Assembly (NCBI GenBank): GCA_022578605.1
Contig: MU394055.1
Location: 686,902 to 750,901 of the forward strand
Direction of reading: 5' to 3'
DNA from: Camillea tinctor
Taxonomy: Eukaryota > Ascomycota > Sordariomycetes > Xylariales > Xylariaceae
Length of the DNA: 64,000 bases
Shown here: one piece after another, positions 1 through 11,324 of the stretch
Numbering within the stretch: position 1 is the stretch's first letter
Layout of the letters: every line of letters begins with the position of its first letter
Position numbers and translations under genes: made by a program
The notes under the pieces: model-generated
Databases searched by the model: none
Seen by the model: only the letters and a program-made list of their open reading frames with translations
What the model was told of the DNA's origin: nothing

Positions 1-2292
1 TAACAAGCTAGCAAAGAGGACCCGATTGAAAAGAATGCGCCAAAATGCACCCCCACTCTCGTGTTTAGTGATGAACACATACCTGAAAAACAATATCGTT
101 AAGCGATTGCCTCAAAGTTACATCCCGATAGGGGGCATTCAACTTACAGAAGAAGATACTTCTTGAGGTAACTATCAATAGTGAAGTACAAAGCAGTAAC
201 AGGTAATACCAAGGGTTGGAAAGGCGCGAACACCAAGGCAATAGTGCTGTAGAATAAAAAGTTATTGTAGTATGCCGCAAAGTCGAAAGGCTGGGGCGCA
301 GTAAGTTCGATGAGCTCTCTAGGAGTTGGACTGAAGAGTTTGCGATTGATGTAACCCATCGATAACTTCGTGACCTGAGATATATCCAAAGCAGCGCCGA
401 AATTTCGCTGAAGCAGGTAATTGAGCCAGAACGGCGAAACGTCACAGAAGGCTGTCATGAGATTGCCGAAAGGATCGGAGCCAACGATGGCTGACCAAAG
501 ATCTGTGTCGGCCTTGGCGTTCACGACGGCAGTCCCGTATTTCCAAGCTGTAGAGAATAAACTGAATACGATCAAGTTGTTGAAGCAGAAGAATGCATAA
601 AGACTGTGTGTCACATGTCGTTCTCGTTGGGTCTTGGAGTAGTCTCCGGCGTACATTGATAGGCGTCGGAAGATGACTGGAAGAAGCATATAAAATAGAG
701 TCGTGATAAGCGGCGCCGCAATACCTTGAATAGCACCCCATGTCTTGGGATCCTTCTGAAGTAGAGTGTCAAATGCTGGCCAAACTGAGCCAAGGTTGCT
801 CAAATTAGCAAGGAACACGGCAATGAGAGCGTTGGGAACGGTCCAGACTAGAGTTAAAAGCGTAACCCATAGGTTGTTCATGAATGATCTCCAAACGCGA
901 CTCTTGCGATCTAGGGGAAGATTCTCCCAGATTAGGTCACTAGGTTTAGGAGCTAATTGGACAGTAGTACCGCGCGGGTGCTTGCTTTTCGCGGCGAACG
1001 CTACCTCGTGGGCTTGCTCGATGCTGGGATAGCTAGCGAAACCATAGGGTAGAGCATCCCTGTTGTTGGCAGACTTTCTGAGCTCTATGATCTCGGTTTT
1101 GAGCCGTTCGATTCGGGAAGTTAAGTAATCGATCGCATCAACTTTCGTGCCAGGCGCGCGTGACTTGTCTCCCTTCTGAGTTTTGCACATTGGTCGTTTC
1201 GCTGGTAGCTTGTTTGGATTCTTGAGATACTTTGCCAGAACAGCTTCTAACTCTTTGACGGCCTCCTGGTGCTCTTCAATTTTCTCGGAAAGGCCCTTGA
1301 CATTGCGTGCAATGATACCCGATGGGTCTCCAATGACGTCTACTTCGTCCACAATTCTAGACACGCCTTCATCACTGCAATAACTCTTGGGAATGTCGGT
1401 AACCTATATTACGATTAGTATATTCACCATTCATGGGATAATGTGTGATATATCGGGGAGGAATGGGGGGGATGTGGGGGGTATATCGAGCTATGTCATA
1501 TGAAGGGGCTATGTCGATTCGATTATCATAGCCAATCGTGTGTGTACAATATGATATATGTATAGAAGTTGTATAAGCTATACGTACCATGAGTGTTCGT
1601 GAATGAAGGCTTTCTTGATATTCTGGGCTGTCGAAATATCCGCGCCTTAAACGTGTGACGGCTTTATAGTTCGACCACAGAAAGAAGCACAAAACGCCGG
1701 TAAAGACGTATGACACGATAACATGGGCCCAACAAGCCTTACCCCATACTCCTAATGGTGTAAGCTTCATGAAGAAGTTTGTTGAATCTGATGTGTTATT
1801 GGTGTTATTTTCAATTATATTGAGGGGAATATACACTCCGCAGCCAACGGCGGAGAGAATAATGAAGATATTGCGGCTCATCTTAATGAAGCGTAAGAAT
1901 ACGGTAGCATCAACACCTATCTTCTCCACAAGAACCTGCTCGCGGGTTTTGACGACAGGTTGAACCCAACCAAATACGCCATTGGTGACGGGCGGCGGTG
2001 CGTGCTTTTCATCGGCATGTTTGAGGCGCGGAGCATAGACCGTGCGATTGTACGGCCGCAATAGACAGAACAGCAGCGCACATAGTAGAGCAGCGCCCAG
2101 CGAATACCCTAGTGATGACCAGAAAGCCTTTTCGCTCAACTAGATAATTTACGGTCAGTGTATACAGTATAACGATGACAAAGACATCTAGATAGTTACC
2201 TCGGTATTGAACGGGTTTTGGATGAGGTTAAGGAACTGGTCGGTGCTGTCGCTACGCGACTGGAATGCCAATACTGGATATGAGCCAGCCAT
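1..2292 (-). CDS. CSC1/OSCA-like (DUF221) ion channel, 5' part
   Basis: Multi-pass membrane protein of the CSC1/OSCA hyperosmolality-gated cation channel family. Exons read 2292..2200, 2139..1588, 1403..148 and 82..1 (off the left edge), giving 661 codons of a protein usually 850-900 aa long. The introns (60, 184 and 65 bp) have GT..AG ends and keep the frame. Family landmarks are the N-terminal helix after NPFNTELSEKAFW, the stretch YAPRLKHADEKHAPPP, MVTDIPKSYCSDEGVSRIVDE at the cytosolic domain start, a coiled-coil-like charged segment, the helices from SFMNNLWVTL onward, and YVFITKHESGGAFWR near the edge. The start is the ATG before AGSYPVLAFQS, because residues further upstream do not look like the family. 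The codon at 2139 is TTG (Leu) just after an acceptor, so it is not a start. The assignment is firm; the last channel helices lie outside the window. Confidence 0.92.
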
Positions 2293-4160
2293 ATTTCGAA
2301 AGACTGACGGACCAAGGAATAACTGGGGTCGATTTATGCGGGATGAACTGGTACAGGACCTAGTTATCGTCCAGATTCGGCCAAACCATGGATCCGTGTA
2401 CGTTTTGAGCACCGAGCTTTAGAGAGAAAGAAGATAAACACTTGAGAATAGACAAGCCGCAATCCAAGGATTCATGTATCCCCAGAGGTTTCAACGATAG
2501 TGAATTAAGGATAGCTGATGAGAAGGGAAGAACAAAGGTGGAAGTGATTACGGAAGCGACAGGCAAGTTTTCTGAAAAAACCTTTAGTTCATTGTTGATA
2601 CAGAGGAAAATGTCAAAGAAAGAAAGAAAAAAATTGAGGTCGAAACTGAGTTCTCGATGTGTAACTAGGTAATACCAAGCTTTGAGACCTACGAGGCACA
2701 CATGCGTAGCCCCTTGAGGGTCGATGTATAAGTTAGGGGAAGACCATAATCTGTACGCCACACTTGTGGATCATGGCGGGATCTTGATACGAACTTGCTC
2801 GGTTGACCATTCCAAGAACGTAAACATTATGGCCGGAGAATTGTTAGATCGGGCCTAGAAAGTGGTTCTAAGACCAGGTCTCGCCTCTCAATTGCGTGTT
2901 CGCTTCGTGCTTCTGATTTTTTCCCCCTTCGTTTTCTTTTAAGGGGTCCCATGTTTACAGGGGTTACGCAACGGCACACTATTTTCAGAATTCTAAGAAT
3001 AGAACATCTCGTTGAGTCTATTATGTATGGCCCAGCTAGCGCTCGAACCCAATCCTGTAAATAAGAACCACCAATTCCCTGAGCATTCAAGAAAGAGAGA
3101 AAATATGGAAAAGGGAAGGAAAAGGAAGAGACGAGTTGTTGAAAACCCATACACTACAATGGCTTTCTCAGAAGGAGGGGCTGAAGATCGTCAGCCAGAT
3201 CGATCAGAGTCTAGAATTATACACTAGATCTGGGGTACAGTGATCAGCGATCCACCACACTTTTCGCGCCAGTCTGCAAAGCATCCATCGAATGGAATCG
3301 ATGATCTTGATTGACGAGGATCTGTCCCAATCACAAGAGATCGCCCAGAGACTAGAACACCGAAACCCCCTCTTCATTCGACATGGCACTACCTAGCAAC
3401 ACCGTCCATCCACACCAATAACCAATGAATGAAACTAGTCAGAATAAACGGATTATTCGGCTACATCTTCAGCAACAGAGAAGGTTAACTCACTATCACA
3501 CTGCTAGTGGCACCTTTTTATCATGCTGAGGAACGATCCAATCTATGGAGGTATTTACCTAGATTAGGCAATGTATGTAGGTTAATAGTTTTCATCTGAC
3601 AGGTTTCTGCTCATGGTAATTTCGCTTCAATCCGGCGGCTCCACAAGATTATCATACAATCCGGCCCATTCACGCGAAATTAAAGATACATATTTATAGT
3701 ATCAAGTAGGATACGATTCCACAATCCAATGACCTACATCAATAATGAACGCTGATGTGAGCAGCTTGTTACATGGTTAACGACATCCTCTCTAACATGC
3801 TCAACTTACACATTTTAAAACGCTGCGTTTTGCAACTATTGAGAACTTGAGTTAGCGCTCTGTGTTTAACTCCTACCATACTCGATGGGTAGATGCCATG
3901 TAGGTACCGGATTGCATGAAAATCGTGTTTTCGCAAAGTTCATGGACATCTTACCTATCTTTGTGATATACGTGATTTCAATGCATTAAGAGAATGGAAG
4001 AGATACGTGAATGAGCTCTAAGACTTGATCGACAAGAAATGGATCACTTCATGCCGTACAATCTGCTTACTCTATAGTAGAAAACCTCTCAACCCTCCTA
4101 AATCCTTCATGAAAGGAAGAGCTAACTGAGATCTTTTTATATAAAACCCAGATCCAATGC

Positions 4161-4452
4161 TCAGTATACTGGCATGTAGAACAAACCCAAGCCTAGTGCA
4201 CCAGCCGCTATTAGATCCTCTTGGGCGCACATGAGTTGCCTGGTCCCCTCATCGAGAGCGGAACGAAGCCTTTCAAAGTCGAAAACTAAAAAGACTTAGA
4301 CAGAGAAATCGATCCGAGAAATGTATGACACCGCCGAGAGAAGAGACTATACGAAGCCATCGCAATGTTTCAACGAACCATGTAAATGGTGAATGGGCAG
4401 ATCCTTCCCAACGCTAAATAGAGGGTTCCTAATGATGAGGGCTCTGATACCA
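4161..4452 (-). mobile_element. Possible copia-type retroelement trace (PBS-like motif and short open segment)
   Basis: Read on the minus strand, positions 4452..4440 match TGGTATCAGAGCC, the initiator-tRNA primer binding site typical of Ty1/copia retrotransposons. About 150 bases downstream an open segment (4283..4161) encodes 40 residues with even, protein-like composition, ending GLGLFYMPVY and a stop, preceded by a pyrimidine-AG acceptor-like sequence. No reverse transcriptase, integrase or matching LTR is visible next to it. This is suggestive only, and a chance match is possible. Confidence 0.25.
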
Positions 4453-4890
4453 TATAAGCCTATGTTAGGCGATGCGCGTTGCTTTAGTTGGCTGTGGCGA
4501 GGTCCAAACTCAGGTAACTAACTCAACACAAGATAAAACTATTTATTTAACCATTCAACCATCCCTCCTACTATCTCTACTCCTATTAGAGCCACAATCC
4601 CCGAGTGAAAACAGGAATATCGCAAGAGCCTAATATTTGGTCGATTCCGAGATGTGCTATGGGCGTTAACAGTGCAGTGCACGAGCCCCCGTGGGATCAA
4701 TTAACTTCCATTTCCCTGTTTGTCCTCAGCTAGTCGAGGGATAGTGATTCGAGGCATGTGAAGATGCTCCTTTGCAAGTCAAGCACAGTTGGATGCTCTC
4801 GTTTACGCTGATAAGGGAACACCTACCAACGACACATGACAACTCGTCCTCGTTGGGTAGCTGCTCTTACGAACGATTTAGCATTATCTT

Positions 4891-5200
4891 TGTTACGGCC
4901 TAACCTAGCCACATACGCACAGACCACCATACATCTATTAGCTAAGCATTCCAGCCAGGGAAGCCAGGACGGGAGGAGTAATTAGTGGGGCGTCGACGCC
5001 AAGGCCGTCGACGATGGTAGCTGGAGCTACCATCGTCGATGGTAGCTGTAGCTACCATCGACGACGGTAGCTGTAGCTACCGTCGACGGTAGTCGGCGCC
5101 ATATTTCATTCGTATATATATAGGCCTGCCGGTTCTTATGTTAAAAAGAATCGGCAGCTTGAATTACAGCTTAGTTACTCGATACGCCGACATTACTACA
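4891..5200 (+). mobile_element. Candidate solo LTR (TGTTACGG...ACTACA)
   Basis: A 310 bp block begins TGTTACGG and ends CATTACTACA, so it has the TG...CA ends of an LTR. A TATATATA box lies near 5113, followed by a stretch that resembles the R/U5 part of fungal LTRs. The three-hairpin array sits in its putative U3 part. The flanking 5-mers (ATCTT and CGTGA) do not match, so no target-site duplication supports the call. The boundaries are inferred. Confidence 0.4.
4989..5100. repeat. Array of three tandem two-base-loop hairpins
   Basis: Three successive near-perfect inverted repeats share the core GGTAGCT-nn-AGCTACC: 5009..5038 (14-base arms, GG loop), 5033..5064 (15-base arms, GT loop) and 5062..5085 (11-base arms, GT loop). 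They follow a perfect 12-base palindrome GGCGTCGACGCC (4989..5000) and are followed by GGTAGTCGGCGCC. Units overlap at their CGTCGA edges, so the DNA could extrude alternative cruciforms. The arms differ between units (CGATGG versus CGACGG) but pair internally, which suggests local duplication with homogenised arms. Confidence 0.9.
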
Positions 5201-6640
5201 CGTGACCCATTATATCTATTGTTTAAGAATCCACTATACTCCTGCTAACATAAACCTATTACGGTTAGTTAGGAAACCGACCGTCACAATCTTGGTTTCG
5301 GCGGTGTTCACCTATTCCCCTTTTCTAGAGAGCATATCGAAACCTACTATCGTAGCAGCGTGACCGAGAAATTATTGGTATATTAGGTACAAAGCATCAA
5401 GAAAATAGCTCATTGTCACAAACCCCTGACACCGGTGAAGTTTGGGGTGAACTCTGCCTTCGCGTCACTGTCACAATGCAACCAGGACCGTACATGGGCA
5501 AGAGATCATTGGTGGAAACTAGATCCTAGAATGGATCCGAGTTTTCTATCCAGGTCATAACGTAACTCATCCCCTCACTTTTTAATATCAATTAGAAGCA
5601 TAATATGCCCCTACCCTATTGACGGGTATAGCGAAAAGTATAGCTTTGAAGCTGGGAGCCGTGCAACGACTGGTCTAAATAATATGGATTTGACTTATCG
5701 TAGACTCAATCTTTATATAACAATTTTTAAACTGCTACATGTTGTCGGTGAGCTTATTCTAGGGTGTGTCACTGCTCATAATGGAGAGGCCCTCCTCTCT
5801 TTCTATGTACGTGATAACTGTTTCCGCCGCGGAAAGAAATATGGATTTCAAGGATAAAGGGGGTGCCTTTGAACTTTTTCTGAGATAATCAAGCACTTCT
5901 CCATTTGAGCTTCTGTCCTAGAGCTAACTCTTAACATGTAATGGTAATCGCAAAGACGAAGTCTTGTTAGTGTAAATATTAATTCATTAAATCAATTATA
6001 CCGCAGAGTTCTTGGGGCTGTGCAAGTAGGCATGATACGTATAAGGGAATACCAAGTCCTCAAATATGAGGTCGAAGTTAGGTGGTTGAAGAGGTCTGAG
6101 ATGTCCGATGTACTGGGCAGAAAGGTTAATTTTAATACATCGTCGATCTTAGGGGCGGCTTTCCCGCCCCACGAGGCCAATGACATCGCAGATTAGTTAA
6201 GATCGATCAGAACAGTGGAGCATCCCGCTATGTACATTCTAAATACGCGTATTGTCTCAAAGAAGTTCTGTGGGAGAAGGACAACGGCACTTCAATCACC
6301 ACCCTTCCAATTCAAAGAAGTCATATTACGGTGTGTATATGGCACATCATTCTCTGCACACCTTCCCTTTAGATAATAATCTATACCTGATTGGAATCCT
6401 TTGCCGAAAATTAACGCTCAGGGGCCTTCAAAAGGAGCATTTTCACTGCAACATACCCCGTGGAACCTTGATACCACGACGCTGTATACGAGTATCGATA
6501 TGTTCATGTGGTCTCCGCCATCATGATTATTAAATAGAAATCCCGAAAGATCAACATTTAAATTAAAAAGCAGGACTTGGAATTTGACAAGGATATAAGT
6601 TAAGGGGAGAGGCTGAGATCCCAAGTCATTGCACCGATTT

Positions 6641-6648
6641 TATATAAA
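6641..6648 (+). promoter_or_regulatory. TATA box upstream of the saponin-hydrolase-like gene
   Basis: TATATAAA lies 88 bases before the ATG at 6729, a usual distance for a fungal TATA element with a short leader. Confidence 0.5.
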
Positions 6649-6728
6649 GTCTTCGATTACCACGTAGTTGGGGAATCTCACTCCATGGCTTTGTGTCACC
6701 GACATCATTTGAAGCTCAATAATAAGAG

Positions 6729-8609
6729 ATGCTTTCCGTTAAGTCTATGACCGCGTTTGCGGTTTGTGCTCTGTATATACGAGCTACAACAGCTGCGGTC
6801 CCAGATCCTCCAGCACCCGAACCGATCGAAGTTACCGAGCTACCACTGCCGCCCGTTGCTACTGACTCTTGCACGTCCGAGCTTAACCCTCGAGGAACCG
6901 GGTGTATAGGACAGGGCATGTATGGGGATGGATTCCAATCCGGCAGCTTTCTCCCTGACGGGAACCATATTGTGGCTTACGTTACTTTCGCTGGCGCCCC
7001 GGAAGCTCCTGATCCCGTCAGTATTTATAACGGAAGTCAGATAATTCTAATTAAGACGGATGGGACACTGTTCGCAAACGGGGACTCGTGGAAGTGCGTC
7101 ACTTGTGGTGTGCCTGCTGAGAATGGCCAGGCTACGACATTCGACTATCCTCATGCCTTCGATGATGGCAAACGCCTCCTAGTCGGTACTTATATCGTGG
7201 ACTGTGGCGATTTTGATCTCACAAGCGTAGAATGCACTCCTGAGGCTACTCACATATACCCCATACGTTGGAATGTCACACCGGACGGTTCTGGAGCTGG
7301 CGGCTCTATCCGAGAGCTTCGTCTACATCCTGATAACGTCCATCTCGGCTTCAACTCTTTCGACATCGAGAATGGCGCAATTTCACAGTACGCCTATTTC
7401 TCTCGGTTGCAATTTAATCCGGCACCAACGACAGGCGAGCCACTGGCCCCGAGATACGATCTTGTCAATGTGACTAGGCTCTTTAGTCAGAATGACACAC
7501 GGCCATTTATAGTCAATGGGGATCGCCTAGTGTTCAATGAGGAGGCAATCACCGTTGGTGAGCTCCGGGGATTTAGTGGACGTGGTGGAGAGGTGACATA
7601 CATTGGCTATTCGACCGAGTCGTGTAATATCGATGTCTACGCTGCCGATCTGACTACAGGTGCCGTTCGTCGACTCACAGCGCATCCCGAATACGTAGAC
7701 CCGGTGGATATTTCGCCCGATGATCAGTGGACTGTGGTAATGGATACTCGCGGCACCGGTCGGCAAATGTTCATGGCAGGTATGCGAGGCATTCCACCCG
7801 TGATTGACCTGGTCGCTGCGACGGTAGCGTCATCGACCCGGAATAACTACCAACGGCGCTTCTTCGAGCCGTGGCTGATTGACCGATATGGAGACCGTGG
7901 GACTTACTTCGGCCAAAAGATCAACGACGCAGGCAGCGGCGTGGCTGGAAGCGGAGACATTAATGACCCCGAGTGGAACGGCCGAGCGGACCCGAGGTGG
8001 TCCCCTGATGGGACGAAGATCGCGTATTGGCAGGATCTAACGGCTTCGCCTTCATGTGGTGGAGCTAACCCACTGCCCTGTCATAATTCTAAGTACCCTG
8101 GTGGGCGATATGTCCGCTTTATGTTGGCCACACTCACCAACCGAGTCCCTAAGGTCCTACCCAAAGTTGACCCCGTATCCGATGTAGTACCGTGGGGTAC
8201 ACCCTATGTCCCCGGCAGCACCGCAGGTGTAGGTCGTACTCTTCCTCCACCAGGGACGTATACCCTCGAGGGTAAAGCGTCCGGTTATGCAAGTGTTGTG
8301 ATAGTAGACAACACTGGTAGTTCATCGATCAAAAGTGTAGCTGTTCAGTATACCGACTATTCCGATGATGGCCTTCATGTTCTGAACGGATACGAAAATT
8401 ATACTCGATCGAACCCATCAACTACACTCGAAGTAGCCGACTGGTTCTCAGACATAACGCAGACCGGAGAGACTAATGCTACGAAGAAGACGACTCCTGA
8501 CGGCTTTCATGCATCTGTTGATGTATTTCAAAATGTCTTCGAAGCAACTGGCACTTTGACAACAGTCATTGATGGCGAGATCTGGTTACAACCCGCGAAC
8601 CGTACCTAA
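6729..8609 (+). CDS. Secreted saponin-hydrolase-like beta-propeller protein
   Basis: A single-exon gene for 626 aa. The N-terminus (about 22 residues ending TTAAV) looks like a signal peptide, and many N-x-S/T sites fit secretion. The body resembles fungal proteins annotated as saponin (soyasaponin) hydrolases: a conserved RGTGCIGQGMY opening, GSFLPDGNHIVAYVTF, a paired-cysteine segment WKCVTCGVPAENGQ, LHPDNVHLGFNSF, and TolB/WD40-like propeller repeats such as ISPDDQWTVVMDTRG and DPRWSPDGTKIAYW. Proteins of this family cleave the sugar chain from triterpenoid saponins outside the cell. That fits a plant-associated or litter fungus, but the substrate here is inferred. Confidence 0.7.
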   Translation: MLSVKSMTAFAVCALYIRATTAAVPDPPAPEPIEVTELPLPPVATDSCTSELNPRGTGCIGQGMYGDGFQSGSFLPDGNHIVAYVTFAGAPEAPDPVSIYNGSQIILIKTDGTLFANGDSWKCVTCGVPAENGQATTFDYPHAFDDGKRLLVGTYIVDCGDFDLTSVECTPEATHIYPIRWNVTPDGSGAGGSIRELRLHPDNVHLGFNSFDIENGAISQYAYFSRLQFNPAPTTGEPLAPRYDLVNVTRLFSQNDTRPFIVNGDRLVFNEEAITVGELRGFSGRGGEVTYIGYSTESCNIDVYAADLTTGAVRRLTAHPEYVDPVDISPDDQWTVVMDTRGTGRQMFMAGMRGIPPVIDLVAATVASSTRNNYQRRFFEPWLIDRYGDRGTYFGQKINDAGSGVAGSGDINDPEWNGRADPRWSPDGTKIAYWQDLTASPSCGGANPLPCHNSKYPGGRYVRFMLATLTNRVPKVLPKVDPVSDVVPWGTPYVPGSTAGVGRTLPPPGTYTLEGKASGYASVVIVDNTGSSSIKSVAVQYTDYSDDGLHVLNGYENYTRSNPSTTLEVADWFSDITQTGETNATKKTTPDGFHASVDVFQNVFEATGTLTTVIDGEIWLQPANRT

Positions 8610-9813
8610 TATGGGCCCATAACTAGGTGCATTGAGCCATCGGCTGTTCTGTAATGTTGTGTCGGCCTAGATAAATTATTAAAAATGGCGCATTCTTATA
8701 TTATGTTCCCCCCTCAACACACAACTCGCATCAATGGATCGCCGTAGCTTCGGCGTTATACATACACATATGAACAGTATAAATTGAATTAATGATTATT
8801 TGAACGGCTCGATCCTAGTAGTTGCCTGCTTCGTGAAATTGAGACTATATGAGAAGGAGCCGAAAATGTAGCTGTAACCAGTCATGATAACTATATTCCT
8901 CGTGCCAAATGAACAGCTGGCCATCGGCATTGATAGTTGTATATAACCATCTCAGAGTGAGAGTGATGGAGTATTAAACACCAGTGACTTCATCTTAATC
9001 GTTTTAGGACTATGGTAACTCATAGGCAACTGCTTAGTTTTATTATGAAGAGTATTATAGTATTATTGACTTTGTTATTGGATCTTATTGCATATCTAAT
9101 TAATATACGCACATATATTAAGTAACTATTTGTTGGAGTAATGGGTTGGCTTTCCCAATCGTGAGGTGTTTCTACTAATTTACCTCCCAGTAACTTCTTC
9201 GTCCAAGTCCTCAGATTCACCAACTCTGGTATATTTCCATCATCCTGCTATCGCTTTCGAGTCAGCTACAGCTCCTGAGTAAGACCACAATTAGGATTCA
9301 GTGTCACTGCATGTCATGTATTCTAGCCTATCAAAGCACTTAAAAGTGGTATGACTACTCGCATGACCCCTTTAACGTAGCTTAGTAAGTTTTGACGATC
9401 TTATTTGTCTAGGGTTGACAGCTATCTTGGCTACATACGAAGCTACAGAGACAGCGGGAATAACACAATGCCCAGAAACTAAAGACGTGCTGTACATCTG
9501 TATTGGCAAAGGGTTCTGTACGCTCCACCCATTGTTTTCGAAGAGCAACAACATGTTTCCTGACTGGATCATACCGATAGTTCTCCGAATAGGAGAGACG
9601 CGGAGCTGGGTAGTTATCCGCGGGTGGGTCTAGTCCATAGCTCTCCACCCGAGGAATCCGATGGGAACCCAACTTTGACTAGTGGGGAGGGAATTCCGGT
9701 CTAATGTATCATCATTACTCGGACCTGTTTATAATACTAGATCGACGTGAGTAGTGTTCTTCGCCTAGAACACCTACTCGAGTACATCTTCCCGAGGCCT
9801 GCTTTTGCTTAAG
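8610..9813. other. Intergenic region, nothing recognised
   Basis: AT-rich spacer of 1.2 kb. Overlapping minus-strand open frames at 9372..9672 have protein-like composition (for example KHVVALRKQWVERTEP) but switch frame and match nothing I recognise. They may be a worn gene fragment. Confidence 0.4.
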
Positions 9814-11010
9814 ATGGCCGATTCCCTCCCCAAATCTGAAGATCGTGGCCAGGGTAGTGGCAGACCTCTTTTCGAAGACTTGCCGCTGCGACCGGGCGAT
9901 CCCGCTTTTTCCGCATGGGGTTTATGGGGATCAGAAGATGAGATAGGAGCCCTGAACCTCTTGACTCCGGAGGTTATAAAGGCGGCTGCCCAGCAAGTCA
10001 GTGAGGGTATCGTCGTGACATTGAAGTGAGTGGATTATGTCTTTGTAAACAATATTCATGTAACGGCTTCGTTTTAATAGTATTGTCTAGTCTCCCTCTG
10101 CATTGGCCATTGGATTCATTGAACCCGCGCCGAAAGGCATTGGTCCACAACATCATTGAGAAGGGGTTTGCGAACGATGATGAGGTTCGTGATAAACATT
10201 TTTAAATCGATATATAGCGTCATTAAAGGAAAATATCTTGTCTCCTAACTGAAAATGATCCAGATATACATGAACACGCAAACCTCGAGCCAGTGGGATG
10301 GGCTTCGACATTACCCCTACCAAGGTTGTTCTTTGTTTTACAATGGTACCGTCCAAGCAGACATTGCAGGTGAAAAGGCGAGCAATAGGCTCGGTATCCA
10401 GAGTATGCTACTATCTTAAAACAAGGTTCGTGTGCTCATTGCCTAACACCTAGTAGATATTGCGAAACGAGGTATATGTGGCCGAGGTGTGTTACTAGAT
10501 TGGCGCTCGTGGGTATTGCGTAACGGCATCCAGTACTCGCCGTTTTCTCCCCATATTATTCCATTAAGAGAACTAAAAGAAGTAGCGAAGGAGCAAAATA
10601 TTTCGTTTCAGAAAGGCGATATTTTGCTCATAAGGTCCGGATGGACAGAGGAGTACCAGAAGCTGACAAGGGCTCAAAAGACTAAGCTGGCAGAGCGGGA
10701 GGTAGCCTCTTTTGTCGGAATTGATGGTGATGTTGAAATGGTAAAATGGCACTGGGATAACGCCTTCGCTGCTGTGGCGACTGACACGATTGGATATGAA
10801 GTGATGCCATTTTCACGTTCAGCTAATGGCATGTCCATTCACGAAATATTCTTAAGCGGATGGGGGATGCCCATAGGAGAGTTATGGGATCTTGAGGAGC
10901 TTGCCAAAGTCTGCCAGAAGCTTGGGAGGTGGACGTTCTTCTTAACCAGTGTGCCGCTCAACTTGGAGAACGGCATTGCTAGTCCGCCCAATGCCATGGC
11001 TACGTTTTAG
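9814..11010 (+). CDS. Cyclase-family (kynurenine-formamidase-like) hydrolase
   Basis: Four exons, 9814..10025, 10091..10184, 10264..10402 and 10457..11010, give a 332 aa protein; all three introns (65, 79 and 54 bp) have GT..AG ends and preserve the frame. The protein matches the fungal branch of the cyclase family (Pfam Cyclase, metal-dependent amide or lactone hydrolases). Landmarks are SLPLHWPLD-like residues after the first intron, the metal-site segment TQTSSQWDGLRHY, LFYNG, KRGICGRGVLLD, and GDILLIRSGWTEEY. The bacterial HGTH motif is replaced by TQTSSQ, as in fungal members, while the D-x3-H part is kept. The start is the first in-frame ATG; the codon nine bases upstream is TTG. Its neighbours suggest a catabolic role; the substrate is unknown. 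Confidence 0.85.
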
Positions 11011-11324
11011 TTTGACGTAATGAAGTTGGGGTTAAAATCACCAAGACCTCGAGCAGCCTATAGCACCAACGTATCCTCGGCAACCATCCCGATAGGAAGC
11101 GAACCCATCCTATTTCCCCCCGTCCCCCGCATTCACTCCGCATAGAACATCGGTTATCGGCTCGTACATCCCGGTCCCCGGGCGGATATCATACGATATA
11201 AGAGGATTGTAGATACTAGGTTCTGTATTCGGGGATGATATCGACCAGAAGATGACAATAGATTCATAGTTCCACTTTAACCATTTAGGTGAGCCCCTAA
11301 TTCAGATGCCAAGGCAGTGCCACG

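Larger units (their letters stand above)
2293..6728. other. Gene-free intergenic region with repeat traces
   Basis: This 4.4 kb stretch has only short open frames with no recognisable family, mostly on non-ATG starts. It holds the hairpin array and LTR-like element listed separately, a 13-base match to the copia-type primer binding site on the minus strand at 4452..4440, and a 40-codon open segment on the minus strand (4283..4161, starting FDFERLRSALDEG). A TATATAAA box at 6641 probably belongs to the next gene. Confidence 0.6.

Noticed and set aside
3012..3227. Open frame with a basic stretch (GRKRKRR) in the first intergenic region
   Set aside because: It is short, overlaps a comparable open frame on the other strand and has no family resemblance.
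9372..9672. Overlapping minus-strand frames with protein-like composition
   Set aside because: The plausible segments switch frame and match nothing I can name, so it was not called beyond a note in the intergenic entry.
10153..10356. Antisense open frame over the cyclase-family gene
   Set aside because: It is a shadow of the exon 2-3 region, where the sense strand gives an uninterrupted family match after splicing.
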